A DNA stretch of 64,000 bases from Anthopleura xanthogrammica (Eukaryota > Cnidaria > Anthozoa > Actiniaria > Actiniidae), in assembly GCA_964019055.1 (NCBI GenBank), contig OZ025219.1:3358792-3422791 (forward strand), written 5' to 3'. A program made the position numbers and the translations under genes. Positions 1 through 10,551 of the stretch are shown here, in pieces (the first letter of the stretch is position 1; each line of letters begins with the position of its first letter). The notes under the pieces are model-generated. The model was not told where the DNA came from. It did no database searches and saw nothing but the letters and a program-made list of their open reading frames with translations.

Positions 1-2194
1 CTTAGACGGTTTTCCGCGCGAGCGGTTGAGGTTTGCTAAAGTTTGAAAAATGAACCACTAAAAACGCTTTTTATCCTGAATTTTGAATCCTGAAGTTAGC
101 AGTAAGTATATATCTATATTATTTGAGGATGGAGTTAAGAAGTAGCCCTTGCTCATGATCCGAAATATCAGTAAAGTTTACAATCTTTCTGTTTTATCCC
201 CAACGGTTTTCAACTTATCATCTCAATTCGGTTCGATTCTCGCTATTTCTTTGGGATTTAGTTTTAGGCAAACTACTAAAACTGAGCAAACAGACTTAAA
301 TCATACTAGCGAAAATCTTTTTAGAGAGTTGAGCTAATGTTTTTACAGTATTATTTACCTGCTTATTTGAGTGAATAACAGTATTTCATCTGCATTACTT
401 GCTTAGAACACACCAGTTGGGTCGAAGACTTCAAAAGTCATTACCTTAATTACAGTCAACTCAAACGTTTGTTCTAGATCCTGGGGTTTATAGGAGCCCT
501 CGCATTGGTTGCGTTTAAATTGCAAATTAATATTAATGTTGAAGTGGGCGGTAGGCGTGGTAGGGGTGGCCAAGTTTGGAAAGGGGGCCAATAATTGAAA
601 ATATAGAGACTAAAAGACAAAAGGGATTACAGTAAGATTATTGTCAAACATCACGGGTACTCTCGGCTGACAGTTGTTTTGCCCATCTCGTTAGAAGTAA
701 TGCTTAAAAATCCATATATCGTTTTCAAGCTTTTAAACCAAAGAATACAACAAAATACGTGTCTTCCCTAGCACAAAACGTTATCTTTCACAAATACTTC
801 GAGTTGAAACTCAAATTTAATCCACTCTTGCTCAAGAGACTTTAAGTTCCTTAATCTTCTTTCAATAAGCAATTGAAAGACCACCTTCTGTCCTTACAAC
901 GTCTGTAAATGTTCTTACTGCTTCTAATGTCTCAATTCAATATCTAATTCTCTTCATATCAAACTTATTATATATTTTCTCTCTTTTGCATATGTGGCTT
1001 TACACCTGTATACGTGCGTGTGTGTTTTGTGTAATTACCTCCTTCCTGTTTATTTCATAGCAACATAATAAGGCTGGAGGCTAACTAGAAAAAGAAAGTT
1101 AATTTAGCCCTCAATCTTAAATATCAACATAGTTTTTCTATTTTTATAATTGTAACTCATTTTCTTTATAACCTTCTTTTATGAAATAGAAAACTGCTCA
1201 ATGTACAAAACAAATCATTTAACAATTCATATAATGAGTAAATACAAATTATTGTTATTGTAACTTTTTTAATTGTTCAAAAGTTTTGACCACATCGACG
1301 CTATTAGTGCATTACTTCAATCAGCATGTATGTGGCTACAAAACTGTGTTGGGCTTTAACAGTATTTAGCTTTTTTTCATATACTGAAATGCATTCAAAG
1401 TTCATTGATCGTCAAACATTCAAGTAAACCATGACACCCATCGTAAAAACTATGGTCTTTTAAGACCTTAAATCAATAATGCCCAACAAGGTCTCGTATT
1501 TAAGTAAACTATGGACAAAGTTGAAAGAAAAATGGTCGAAATCCGGCTTTAAAAGTTTTGTTAACATTCACACCTACTTAATTAGAAATATGTCAGATTC
1601 TCACAAAATTTCGCTCCGAATAATTTTGTTCAAAATAATTCTTGCAATTACATCAAAGGTTTCCCTTCAAAGAGTTCATCCGAGAAAAAATAGTGTCCAA
1701 ATGATGGCACAAGTCTTAACATCAATTTAGCATAACAGGTGCGAGTGATGTTTTTAAAGTTATCGTAATTGCAAAAACCCTTAGGGGAGTATAATTTACA
1801 AACACTACCCTAAGATCTCTTGCCGCAATTACAAGAACTTTCAAAACCTTACGAGTTTCTATTAATGAAATCTTGTACGACAAGGTCGTGCGTATTTTCA
1901 ATTATAATAGACAGTGCACTCAACAAAATGCATTGACAACATTTATGTTAACTGAAGCGAAGGTGCTTCATTCTTTTTATCTTTAGCCATTTTTTTTTTC
2001 CAAAAGAATTACAATGAAAGACAATTAAAATGTGTCAAAAAAGTGTCCTCGGTTTTGTTTCTTTTTTCTTTTCAAAACTGTTGGCGTGTTGGCGTACTTG
2101 GCCTTTTTGTCTTAATTTCCAAAAAAAGGCGAAATCATCATTGCTTAATTAATGTTCAGCAAAATGATGTTTTGGCACATAATATGCCACCATT

Positions 2195-2196
<2 letters not shown>
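1..2196. other. No recognisable gene
   Basis: AT-rich sequence with only short ORFs lacking any recognisable domain or flanking splice logic. I see no convincing exon, tRNA or structured repeat here. Confidence 0.5.

Positions 2197-2260
<64 letters not shown>
2197..2260. repeat. (TA)n microsatellite at PLE edge
   Basis: About 32 uninterrupted TA dinucleotides that abut the left end of the Penelope-like element. A second short TA run lies at about 4450-4466, beyond the right end. Confidence 0.95.
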
Positions 2261-2263
<3 letters not shown>

Positions 2264-4395
2264 TTATGGATTGTAGATAGATCAAAGACAAGACATAACT
2301 TTTGCTGTTACTCGGAGTTTCACGCTTACGCGATCTTCAGACAGTCTTTAATAAAGAATGATCCATACTGTAGTCTATATATACCTGAGGCGCTATAATC
2401 TATAATTGGAGTATTGTTATGTATTTACAATAGTGTTATTGTTCTATCAAGGTGCGATAATTTATGTTATCCGGCTTAAGTAATATTTGTTTTCGTGGCG
2501 GCATTTTGAAATAAGTTCTGATCTTTTGTTGAGAAGGTTGGCTTTATCTGCTTTAATAATGTTCAATTTTTCTGCTAAGCAGAGATTGCATTTCTTAGAA
2601 ATATTATTGTAGGCTTTTGCTGAGGTGATGATTGACCATTTGATGTGGTAAATTTTCTTGTTGTCTTGAAGTGTCCAGATGTGTTTTGATAGTTCAGTGC
2701 TGTTGGCGTATTTTCTGTTTCGGAAAGATAGCTTGTGTTGCGTATACCGTTGTTTAAATGTTCCTTCTGTTAGTCCGATGTAGTTCTTTGCGGGTATGTC
2801 GTCTTCTGTGGTTACTCGTGCGTTGTACACTATGCTGGTTGTGAGGCAGTTGTTTTCTAGTGGGCATTGGTGTTTTTTTCGGCAGTTGCAGTCGTTCTGT
2901 GAAGAGGTTGCGGGGCTGTTGTTAGTTATTTTCTTGTTGTGTTTATTGATTATGCTTGTCATATTTTCCATGCAACTGTAGCTGACTTTAACGTTGTTCT
3001 TGTTGAAGATGCAGTGGAACTTGTGATTTTTAGGGAAGTGCTTCTGAATAAGGTTAAGGAAGGTTTTTCCTACGTTAGTTTGTACGTTTTTGCTGAATGG
3101 AGGGTTAAACCATATAATATTTCTCTTTCTGTTTCTTCTTTGTGGTGCAGATGTGTTATGGTTATTGTATGTGAGGGTTTCTGTGAATCCGCTGTTTTTT
3201 AGTGCTGTTTCGTAGAGTGGCTTAGCTGCGTTGAATGCTTCTTCGTTGCATGAAATGTCGGTTATTCTGCGGTTGATAGCTGCGGGTAGCTGTTTGATTA
3301 TGGAAGGTGGGTGGTTAGATTTCGTGTTGATATACAGTGGCTCGTCGTTTGGCTTTCTGTAGGGGTAGTAGGATTCGTTTGTTAAGTTGAATGTGACGTC
3401 AAGGTAGTTTACTGCTTTCAGGTTGGTTTGTATGGTGATATTAAGGCCGTGTTTCTTAAATTGTCTCGTTATGTCCTTTCTTATTCTTTCTGCTTGTGGT
3501 CCAGTCGTGTTCTTAAAGATGGCAAGTCCGTCGTCCCTGTACAGTCCTATGTTGCCCTTTCCGTATTTGTCGCATAAGTTGTTGAGAATAAATAGTCCAA
3601 CTAGTTCACATACATCTGCTCCGTCGTAGCTTCCCATCGTGACGTCGAACATGTTGTTGTTGTCTTTCTTTATCCAGGCGTTACCGTTGTCAAATAGGAG
3701 GGATTTTCTAGCGTGCATGATAATGTCAATGTCTTGGCTGGTTATATTAGTGTGTTTCTTGGCGAAGTGGATTGCATTAGTTAAAAGTTCTTCGGTTATG
3801 GAGGGGTAGAAGCTTTCGATGTCAAATATGGCGAACGTGTGTTGTTGTTTGTTAGGGATGTTTGTGAACCAGTTGATTACTAACAGAAGGAACATTTAAA
3901 CAACGGTATACGCAACACAAGCTATCTTTCCGAAACAGAAAATACGCCAACAGCACTGAACTATCAAAACACATCTGGACACTTCAAGACAACAAGAAAA
4001 TTTACCACATCAAATGGTCAATCATCACCTCAGCAAAAGCCTACAATAATATTTCTAAGAAATGCAATCTCTGCTTAGCAGAAAAATTGAACATTATTAA
4101 AGCAGATAAAGCCAACCTTCTCAACAAAAGATCAGAACTTATTTCAAAATGCCGCCACGAAAACAAATATTACTTAAGCCGGATAACATAAATTATCGCA
4201 CCTTGATAGAACAATAACACTATTGTAAATACATAACAATACTCCAATTATAGATTATAGCGCCTCAGGTATATATAGACTACAGTATGGATCATTCTTT
4301 ATTAAAGACTGTCTGAAGATCGCGTAAGCGTGAAACTCCGAGTAACAGCAAAAGTTATGTCTTGTCTTTGATCTATCTACAATCCATAATCTATA
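2258..4395 (-). mobile_element. Penelope-like retroelement, 5'-truncated, with inverted flanks
   Basis: Positions 2258-2774 and 3879-4395 are inverted copies of each other (about 517 bp each, apparently identical), enclosing unique sequence 2775-3878. The left arm holds the 3' end of the RT/endonuclease ORF plus 3' UTR; the right arm is the same 3' segment in opposite orientation, joined where the ORF is truncated. Inverted or tandem partial copies and 5' truncation are known for Penelope-like elements, as is insertion near TA microsatellites. The lack of visible divergence between the arms suggests a recent insertion, which is my inference. Confidence 0.85.
2462..3895 (-). pseudogene. PLE reverse transcriptase with C-terminal GIY-YIG endonuclease (5'-truncated)
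   Basis: A 477-codon open frame. RT palm motifs are visible: motif A FDIESFYPSI (about residues 24-33), motif B around MGSYDGADVCELVG, and catalytic motif C YRDDG. A Cys-rich stretch (CNC...CPL...C) precedes a GIY-YIG nuclease region with VYNARV and YIGLTEGTFKQRY, ending in ELSKHIW. This order, RT then GIY-YIG, is that of canonical Penelope-like elements. The fingers region upstream of motif A is missing. The annotated ATG and first six codons come from the inverted right flank, so they are an artefact of the rearrangement. No internal stop is seen, so the copy is young but almost certainly non-autonomous. Confidence 0.88.
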
Positions 4396-6306
4396 ACGCT
4401 CTACATGTCAATGTATTGAGCACTTTACCGTCAAAATAGACACATCCAGATATATATATATATATAATTATTTTCCCAGTTTTCATGTGTCGACAAAGAC
4501 AATTTATAACAATATTTATTTGGACCAAACACGAACTGCCATGAAAGAATTAAGATAACGAAATGCTAAGCCATCAAATACCCCAAAATCACCAGTTTCG
4601 CATGTCTGCAGGAATATTGCTTCAATTTAGGACAGACTTTTAATATGCGATATCTACTATTCTTTGTGCTGCCTCTGAATAAGAAGAAGATCCAATCTTT
4701 AATATTACGTTTATGGCTTGTGTTTTCAAAATTCTAGTCCGCAAATAACCACGCAACTGCCATTTAACGATATATCTTTTAAGTATCATTCCTGATTACA
4801 GTTTCAGTATTAAGATACTTATATGTCACAAAAATGGGAGGAAAACCCTAATTACTATATTAAAACACCTGTGCTTTAGATGGAAACCTCGTTTGTTTTT
4901 CCTGGAGTTTTGTTGCAAATTACGTGTGGGGAAGACAAGAACGTAACTTCTGTTACCATGGTTTCGTGTTTACCCAAGATACAATGAAATTCTTTTTCTA
5001 TTCAAGTTCTATTTAAAGTTCAAGGATATCGATCAAAAGCGTGGTTTTAATGATTAATGTTTAATGATGAATGGGCTTGCATTAACGAGAAAATGAGACT
5101 AAACATGCATATGTGAACGTAGTTCCGTTCCTGTAACTCCCATTATCGGTAAATTTTCAACAACTTTCCGCGATGTCGATTTTTTGCAAATATTTATGCT
5201 TCTTAATTTAGTTTACAAAACGATGGAATAAAAAAAACTATATATTTTTGTATACTTAAACACCACGAAGAATAAAGATGGTTTATAAACAACATTAGCG
5301 TTATTGAAGTTCATTTTTGTCAAATTTGCCATTCGATGGAGTCATTTGGTGATATAATGTGCGACCAAGTAGAATTGAAGCCTGTTTTGGTGGCCCCATG
5401 GACCCTTCTCTGTAAAATTTCTTGTAGAACTGGACACAGGGAGACCTTCAAGGGGGTCAGTGAAAAATCCAACTTTCCTCTCTCTCTTTGGAGTGAAAGT
5501 TTCATCCATCAGTTTTATTTTCTGGCATCCTATCCTGATAGATAGTTTGGTGATATCGTGCATGGCCAAGTAGGATTGAGGCCGGTTTGTTGGCCCCTGC
5601 GAGCCCAGTCTGCCATATTTTTTGAAGAGCTGGACACAGGGAGATCCACCACTGAGGGGGTCAGTGAATAATCCAACTTGAAATTCAATATGCTATAAAA
5701 ACGGTCTAGAGACTCGAGTTTTGGAATGAATATCGAGTCGTGGAAAAAATGCCCAAAAATCCTGTTTGATGGCTATGCATTGCCCTCCTGATTGCCCTAT
5801 GATTGGCTTCGGCGCGGGAGCGGGAGCTAATTTGCTCGGCAGCTTACGTTTCTATACGTTCCATAAAATTTTTGCTCTTATTATGCAGGATTTTTTGCTG
5901 TATATCTAAGGTTACTCGAATGATTAAGTTACATCAGTTTTTTTTTATTCCCGAGGTGAAAGGCTGAGAAAACTTGTAGAAAAATCGTTTGTGGTCCCGG
6001 TGGTTTGTACTTTGTAATAGTCTAGAATAAACAGACACTCACATATAAATACTTTTCAACACACATTTTCGGTTTTCAATTTAGTATTGAATCGGTGCCG
6101 CGAGATGGGTTTGATACTGCAGGTCTTTGGAATAGAGTGGTTTTCATTAACCCGTGAAACAAAGTGCACTAATTAAAGTGTAACAGTCAGATAAACACAA
6201 TAGAAAACAAAAGAATCAGAGTGAAGTAGAGTGTAATACGCTAAAGTGTATTTCACGGGTTTATGAGAATCACTCTAAAGACTTGATTTTTACACTTTGA
6301 TTTTTA
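4396..6306. other. No recognisable gene
   Basis: Low-complexity AT-rich DNA with short overlapping ORFs only. The one structure noted is a diverged tandem duplication at about 5336-5680, listed separately. Confidence 0.45.
5336..5680. repeat. Diverged tandem duplication, unit about 200 bp
   Basis: Blocks starting near 5341 and 5546 share the order 'tttggtgatat', 'ccaagtag.attga.gcc', 'gttggtggcccc/gttggcccc' and 'ctggacacagggaga', followed by 'gggggtcagtga'. They are diverged copies of one repeat. Short ORFs on both strands here are not supported as genes. Confidence 0.6.
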
Positions 6307-6429
6307 CACGTGATGCCACTCCTGGGGTTGATCGTTTCATCTCTAAATATTTTAACAAAAGAACATATTTCAAAGGAATGACATGTTGTCTGAAATGGGA
6401 ATTTGCATACGAAGGTAAAGAGGTCTATT
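6307..6429 (+). mobile_element. Foldback element family A, truncated copy
   Basis: The right end carries the family terminal motif 'gaaggtaaagaggtctatt'. The interior matches the complete copies at 12028 and 46919, but the left terminal inverted repeat is missing. Confidence 0.75.
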
Positions 6430-6637
6430 GAAAACACTTGCACGGAAAGTATTTGGGCTTCCTGTGGTATCTGCTGAAGCTTAAGCGTCGCACCACGGAC
6501 AGCCCTATAGTTTATTTCGCTTTTTATTCCCTTATCCTTTCACAATTTGATAAAGAAACCACCCCCTGTCCGAGTTCTTTAGAAGATCTCAAAATAAGAG
6601 CACAGTTGATTTTTAACGCAACTGAGTTTGCCCCTAA

Positions 6638-6783
6638 AGCCTGGTTCAGACTACACGTAATAGTAATTGTAAGCAACATACGCAGACTCAGTAGCCTGTC
6701 TTTCTTCATACCAAACTGTGATAAATGTGATAATGAGTCTGCGTCAGCTGGTGATGATTACGACGCTAGTGTGAACCATGCTT
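6638..6783. mobile_element. Short foldback element (MITE-like)
   Basis: The left end 'aagcctggttcagacta' is the near reverse complement of the right end 'ctagtgtgaaccatgctt', with further inverted matches inside. A 139-codon ORF (6438-6857) runs across it, but I do not regard it as a gene. Confidence 0.5.
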
Positions 6784-6849
6784 TTGAAAATATATTTCAC
6801 GGCTATAGTTTCTCAAAACGGGTCCCACATCGAAAGGAGAGACGTATGG

Positions 6850-7090
6850 GTTCTTAGTCCTCATTGAGAGACTCGCATTTTCGGGTTTGCTGGTCATAGC
6901 AAGGGGTTAATCATCTACGGTCTAGGGGCCGACTAACCTCTCCCTTAGGCTTCGGCCGAGCTTCCTGATCAGTCTGTAACTGTTCCTCCCGGGATAGCGG
7001 TGTTGGGGCCGAAATCTCCAGCGTAGCCGTAAGTCCATACGATGCCTCAGCACTCGATGTCTGGAAGTATGGTCCTGGTTATTCAATCAT
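6850..7090. repeat. Dispersed repeat related to 46600-46770
   Basis: Both segments share a diverged core: a 'ggttaatc/ggattagc' block with GGCC-rich 'ctaacctctccc/ctctcccctg', then 'gtccatacgacg/gtccatacgatg' and a 'gatgtctgg/gatgtctcgggg' end. Family not identified. Confidence 0.4.
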
Positions 7091-7291
7091 AGAACACAAA
7101 TATAATAATTCACTCTAGCTTTAGATAAAGCGAGAATCGACATTCTATTAATTCCTTTGTAATGTCATTTTTTTTTCGAGAAAAAATGAGATAAACCTTT
7201 CTTTAAACGAGTTAATTAAAACATTTTCTTCAGAACACTTACTTCGATTTTATTCGAAATCAATATATTTTTCAATACACATAAAAGGAGC

Positions 7292-8697
7292 TACGAGAAC
7301 CATTGGATGGGCATATACTAGAAATAACAATGTACAGGAGATGGTTGGATGGGCGTATCAGAATAAGAATGTAAACGAGATGGATTGGAAGGGCGTATCA
7401 GAATAAGAATGTACACGTGGATTGGATGGGCGTATCAAAATAAGAATGTACGCGAGATGGATTGGATGGGCGTATCAGAATAAGAATGTACGCGAGATGG
7501 ATTGGATGGGCGTATCTCAATAAGAATGTACGCGAGATGGATTGGATGGGCGTATCAGAATAAGAATGTACGCGAGATGGATTGGATTGGCGTATCAGAA
7601 TAAGAATGTACGCGAGATGGATTGGATGGGCGTATCAGAATAAGAAAGTACGCGAGATGGATTGGATGGGCGTATCAGAATAAGAATGTACACGAAATGG
7701 ATTGGATGGACGTATCAGAATAACAATGTACAGGTGATTGATTGGATCGGCGTATAGGAATAAGAATGTACACGAGATGGATTGGATGAACGTACAAGAA
7801 TAAGAATGTACACGAGATGGATTAGATAGGCGTATCACAATAAGAAAGTACGCGAGATGGATTGGATGGACGTATCAGAATAACAATGTACAGGTGATTG
7901 ATTGGATCGGCGTATAGGAATAAGAATGTACACGAGATGGATTGGATGAACGTACAAGAATAAGAATGTACACGAGATGGATTAGATAGGCGTATCACAA
8001 TAAGAAAGTACGCGAGATGGATTGGATGGGCGTATCACAATAAGAATGTACGCGAGATGGATTGGATGGGCGTATCTCAATAAGAATGTACGCGAGATGG
8101 ATTGGATGGGCGTATCACAATAAGAATTTACGCGAGATGGATTGGATGGGCGTATCACAATAAGAATGTACACGAGATGGATTGGATGGGCGTATCACAA
8201 TAAGAATGTACACGAGATGGATTGGATGGGCGTATCACAATAAGAATGTACACGAGATGGATTAGATGTGCGTATCAGAATAAGAATGTACACGTGATGG
8301 ATTGGATGGGCGTATCAGAATAAGAATGTACACGAGATGGATTGGATGGGAGTATCAGAATAAGAATGTACACGAGATGGATTAGATAGGAGTATCAGAA
8401 TAAGAATGTACACGAGATGGATTGGATGGGCGTATCAGAATAAGAATGTACACGAGATGGATTGGATGGTCGTACGAGAATAAGAATGTACACGAGATGG
8501 ATTGCATGGACGTATCAGATTAGGAATTCACACGAGATGGATTGGATGGGCGTATCAGAATAAGAATCTACACGAGATGGATTGGATGGGCGTACGAGAA
8601 TAAGAATGTACACGAGATGGATTGGATAGACGTATCAGAATAAGAATGTACACGAGATGGATTGGATGGACGTATCAGAATATGAATGTACACGAGA
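7292..8697. repeat. 40-bp satellite array 1 (about 35 copies)
   Basis: Tandem units of 40 bp with core 'gagatggattggatgggcgt' followed by an 'atcagaataagaatgtacac' stretch. Variants differ by a few bases. A four-unit (160-bp) block, about 7699-7858, is repeated at once at 7859-8018. The same satellite occurs in opposite orientation at 48469-51707. Open frames across the array are periodicity artefacts, since 40 bp shifts frame each unit. Confidence 0.97.
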
Positions 8698-9017
8698 TCA
8701 TCGCCAACTTTTCCGGTCTTGTGCGCCCGTTTTGCGTCAGCGGTAATCATAATAAATGCACTAGATTGTTCCTGTTTTTTACATATTCTAGGCGGTTAAT
8801 ATCTTCATTTTTTAAAGCATTCTGGAGCTTGGTAAGATCTAAATTTGTCAAGAAATCCGACATGAAGAAGGCAGTGTTGTTTTGAAAAAATCTAATTTTC
8901 CCGCAAACGTCTCTGAATTTCGCGGGCATTTTCACCGGAAGTAAAATTGTCACAGGTTTAACTGCTTTGCAGTAATGAATGTACACGAGATGGATTGAAT
9001 GGACGTATCAGAATAAG
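8698..9017. other. Non-repeat insert in the satellite, plus outlying unit
   Basis: About 275 bp of unrelated sequence (8698-8973) is followed by one more satellite unit (about 8974-9017), so the insert interrupts the array. On the minus strand it holds an open stretch without recognisable domain, whose ATG lies in the satellite. Confidence 0.55.
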
Positions 9018-9324
9018 TAAAATAATTATTTCTCGAGTGGTTTTTAGCCGATAAATCACAGATGAAATATCACTCTGATTAAGAGTTTTGGACTTTTCTG
9101 AGACTTAAAATGAAATGGATTCACACGCTGATTGGTTAGAAAATGTTATGCTGCTAAGCTTAAAGTGCGCGGGGAAATGTTAAAGATACAAGACACATGA
9201 ATACAGCATTTGTCTATTTCATTTATTAACAATTTTACGCTTACAGAAAGAATGTATTTAACTATTATTCATGACAGCAAATGACTGGTTGTTCTCAAGA
9301 GAACTCTTTTAAAAGCTTCATTGT

Positions 9325-9450
9325 TTGTTGTACCCATTTCAGACCATGTGATGCCTTTCTTTAGGGAGTTGATTCTTTCAAGTGTAAATATTTCAATAAA
9401 AAAAACATTTGTCAAGGGAATATCATGTGATCTGAGATGGACAATTTCCA
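9325..9450. mobile_element. Foldback element family A, degraded copy
   Basis: Contains 'cccatttcagaccatgtgatgc' on the left and the partly inverted 'atcatgtgatctgagatgg' on the right, as in family A, but the outermost 'agacctctttacc' ends are gone. Confidence 0.65.
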
Positions 9451-9451
9451 T

Positions 9452-9625
9452 GCTCCTTTCCATAGTTTCCCACAATCCCTTACGATTTTGAGCGTGAGAT
9501 CGAGGTCAGGGTAAAATTTGCATAAAGGTGAAAAAATTTTCCATCCTTTTAAATTTGTTTACATTTTACGCAAATTTTACCCTCACCTCAGGATTGTGGG
9601 AAACCACATAAAGGAGCATAGGAAG
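9452..9625. mobile_element. Foldback element family B
   Basis: The left arm 'tttcccacaatccctta' with 'gaggtcagggtaaaatttgc' is inverted on the right as 'gcaaattttaccctcacctc' and 'aggattgtgggaaa'. A second copy is at 12930-13072. Confidence 0.75.
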
Positions 9626-9649
9626 CTAAATCATCTATAATTGTTGAGA

Positions 9650-9870
9650 AGCCACAAAGCACTCTGGGAAAGTGAGGTCTTTAAAAATGTATCACGGAAA
9701 TCAAAGGAACTATCAGAAAAAAATAATCTGTTATTTTCCTCTGCTGAAATCCTTATATTTCTATAGAAAATAACAAAGAAAAAATTGTCAAATGAATTTT
9801 TAGAGAAGCAAAAAAAGCGTAAGAACTCACTTTCCCATCATGCTTTGTGCTATAATTTCGAGCTTGTGCA
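9650..9870. mobile_element. Foldback element family C
   Basis: Starts 'gccacaaagcactctgggaaagtga' and ends with the inverted 'cactttcccatcatgctttgtg'. The copy at 14246-14466 is in opposite orientation and a partial copy lies at 36362-36480. Confidence 0.7.
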
Positions 9871-10017
9871 CATAGCGAGCAACACAGGAGGCAGTTAAAT
9901 GTGCCTATTGAAGTAATTTCCGATCTCTGAAGAATGTTCATCATTATTTGAATCACGAGTTGTCCATAGAATTCCTTCTAATTAATTAGAAGCACATTTT
10001 AATCAGTGATTGACCTG

Positions 10018-10375
10018 GAGCGGCGGAAGCGGGGGGGGGGGGGGGGGGGAGGGAGTGGCAATATTTTTTCACCAAATCATTGTTGTAACTGGACAGACAG
10101 ACAGACAGAGTGCGCAAGGGGACTACATGATTTTGCAAGTGGGCTACACCCCCACCCCCCCCCCCCCCCGCCCCCCACCTTATAAGCAACATTTTAGCTT
10201 GAGCCCTTCCCCACCCCCACTTTTAAGAAAATTTGTATCTAGAGACCCCCTTTCCAATTTTAGTGAAATGTCAATTCCCCCTATTGCAAAGAATTACCTT
10301 TTTTTTTTGCTTTGGTGATTTTGATGATTTTGGCCACCCCCCCCCCCCCCCCCTCAACTTTCCGCGCCCTTGTTG
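10018..10375. repeat. Poly-G and poly-C tracts
   Basis: A G run at about 10030-10049 faces C runs at about 10155-10169 and 10337-10353. The G/C runs of opposite polarity could form G-quadruplex or hairpin structures. Sequence in between is not coding. Confidence 0.8.
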
Positions 10376-10551
10376 ACCACCATTCAAAGACTTATTAATT
10401 GATTGAAACCCAGCTATAGAATTTCTTAATTGGGATAGATAGCAAGACAGATGACGAATCGCTTTAACGTAGAAGGATTAATAGAAAATACTTAACCAAA
10501 ATGAGGTCGCCAAACGGAGGTCCCACTCAGACCCGTCTGTGTTCACAATGT

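Noticed and set aside
3879..3895. First six codons (MFLLLV) of the PLE ORF as a true N-terminus
   Set aside because: These bases belong to the inverted right flank, so the start is created by the rearrangement.
6438..6857. 139-codon plus-strand ORF
   Set aside because: Spans a foldback element and has no domain, signal or homologous copy; most likely a chance frame.
7292..8697. A CRISPR-like array
   Set aside because: The units are head-to-tail 40-bp satellite copies without unique spacers, and the genome is eukaryotic.
7635..8750. Minus-strand ORFs with PSNPSRVHSY repeats
   Set aside because: Same 40-bp satellite.
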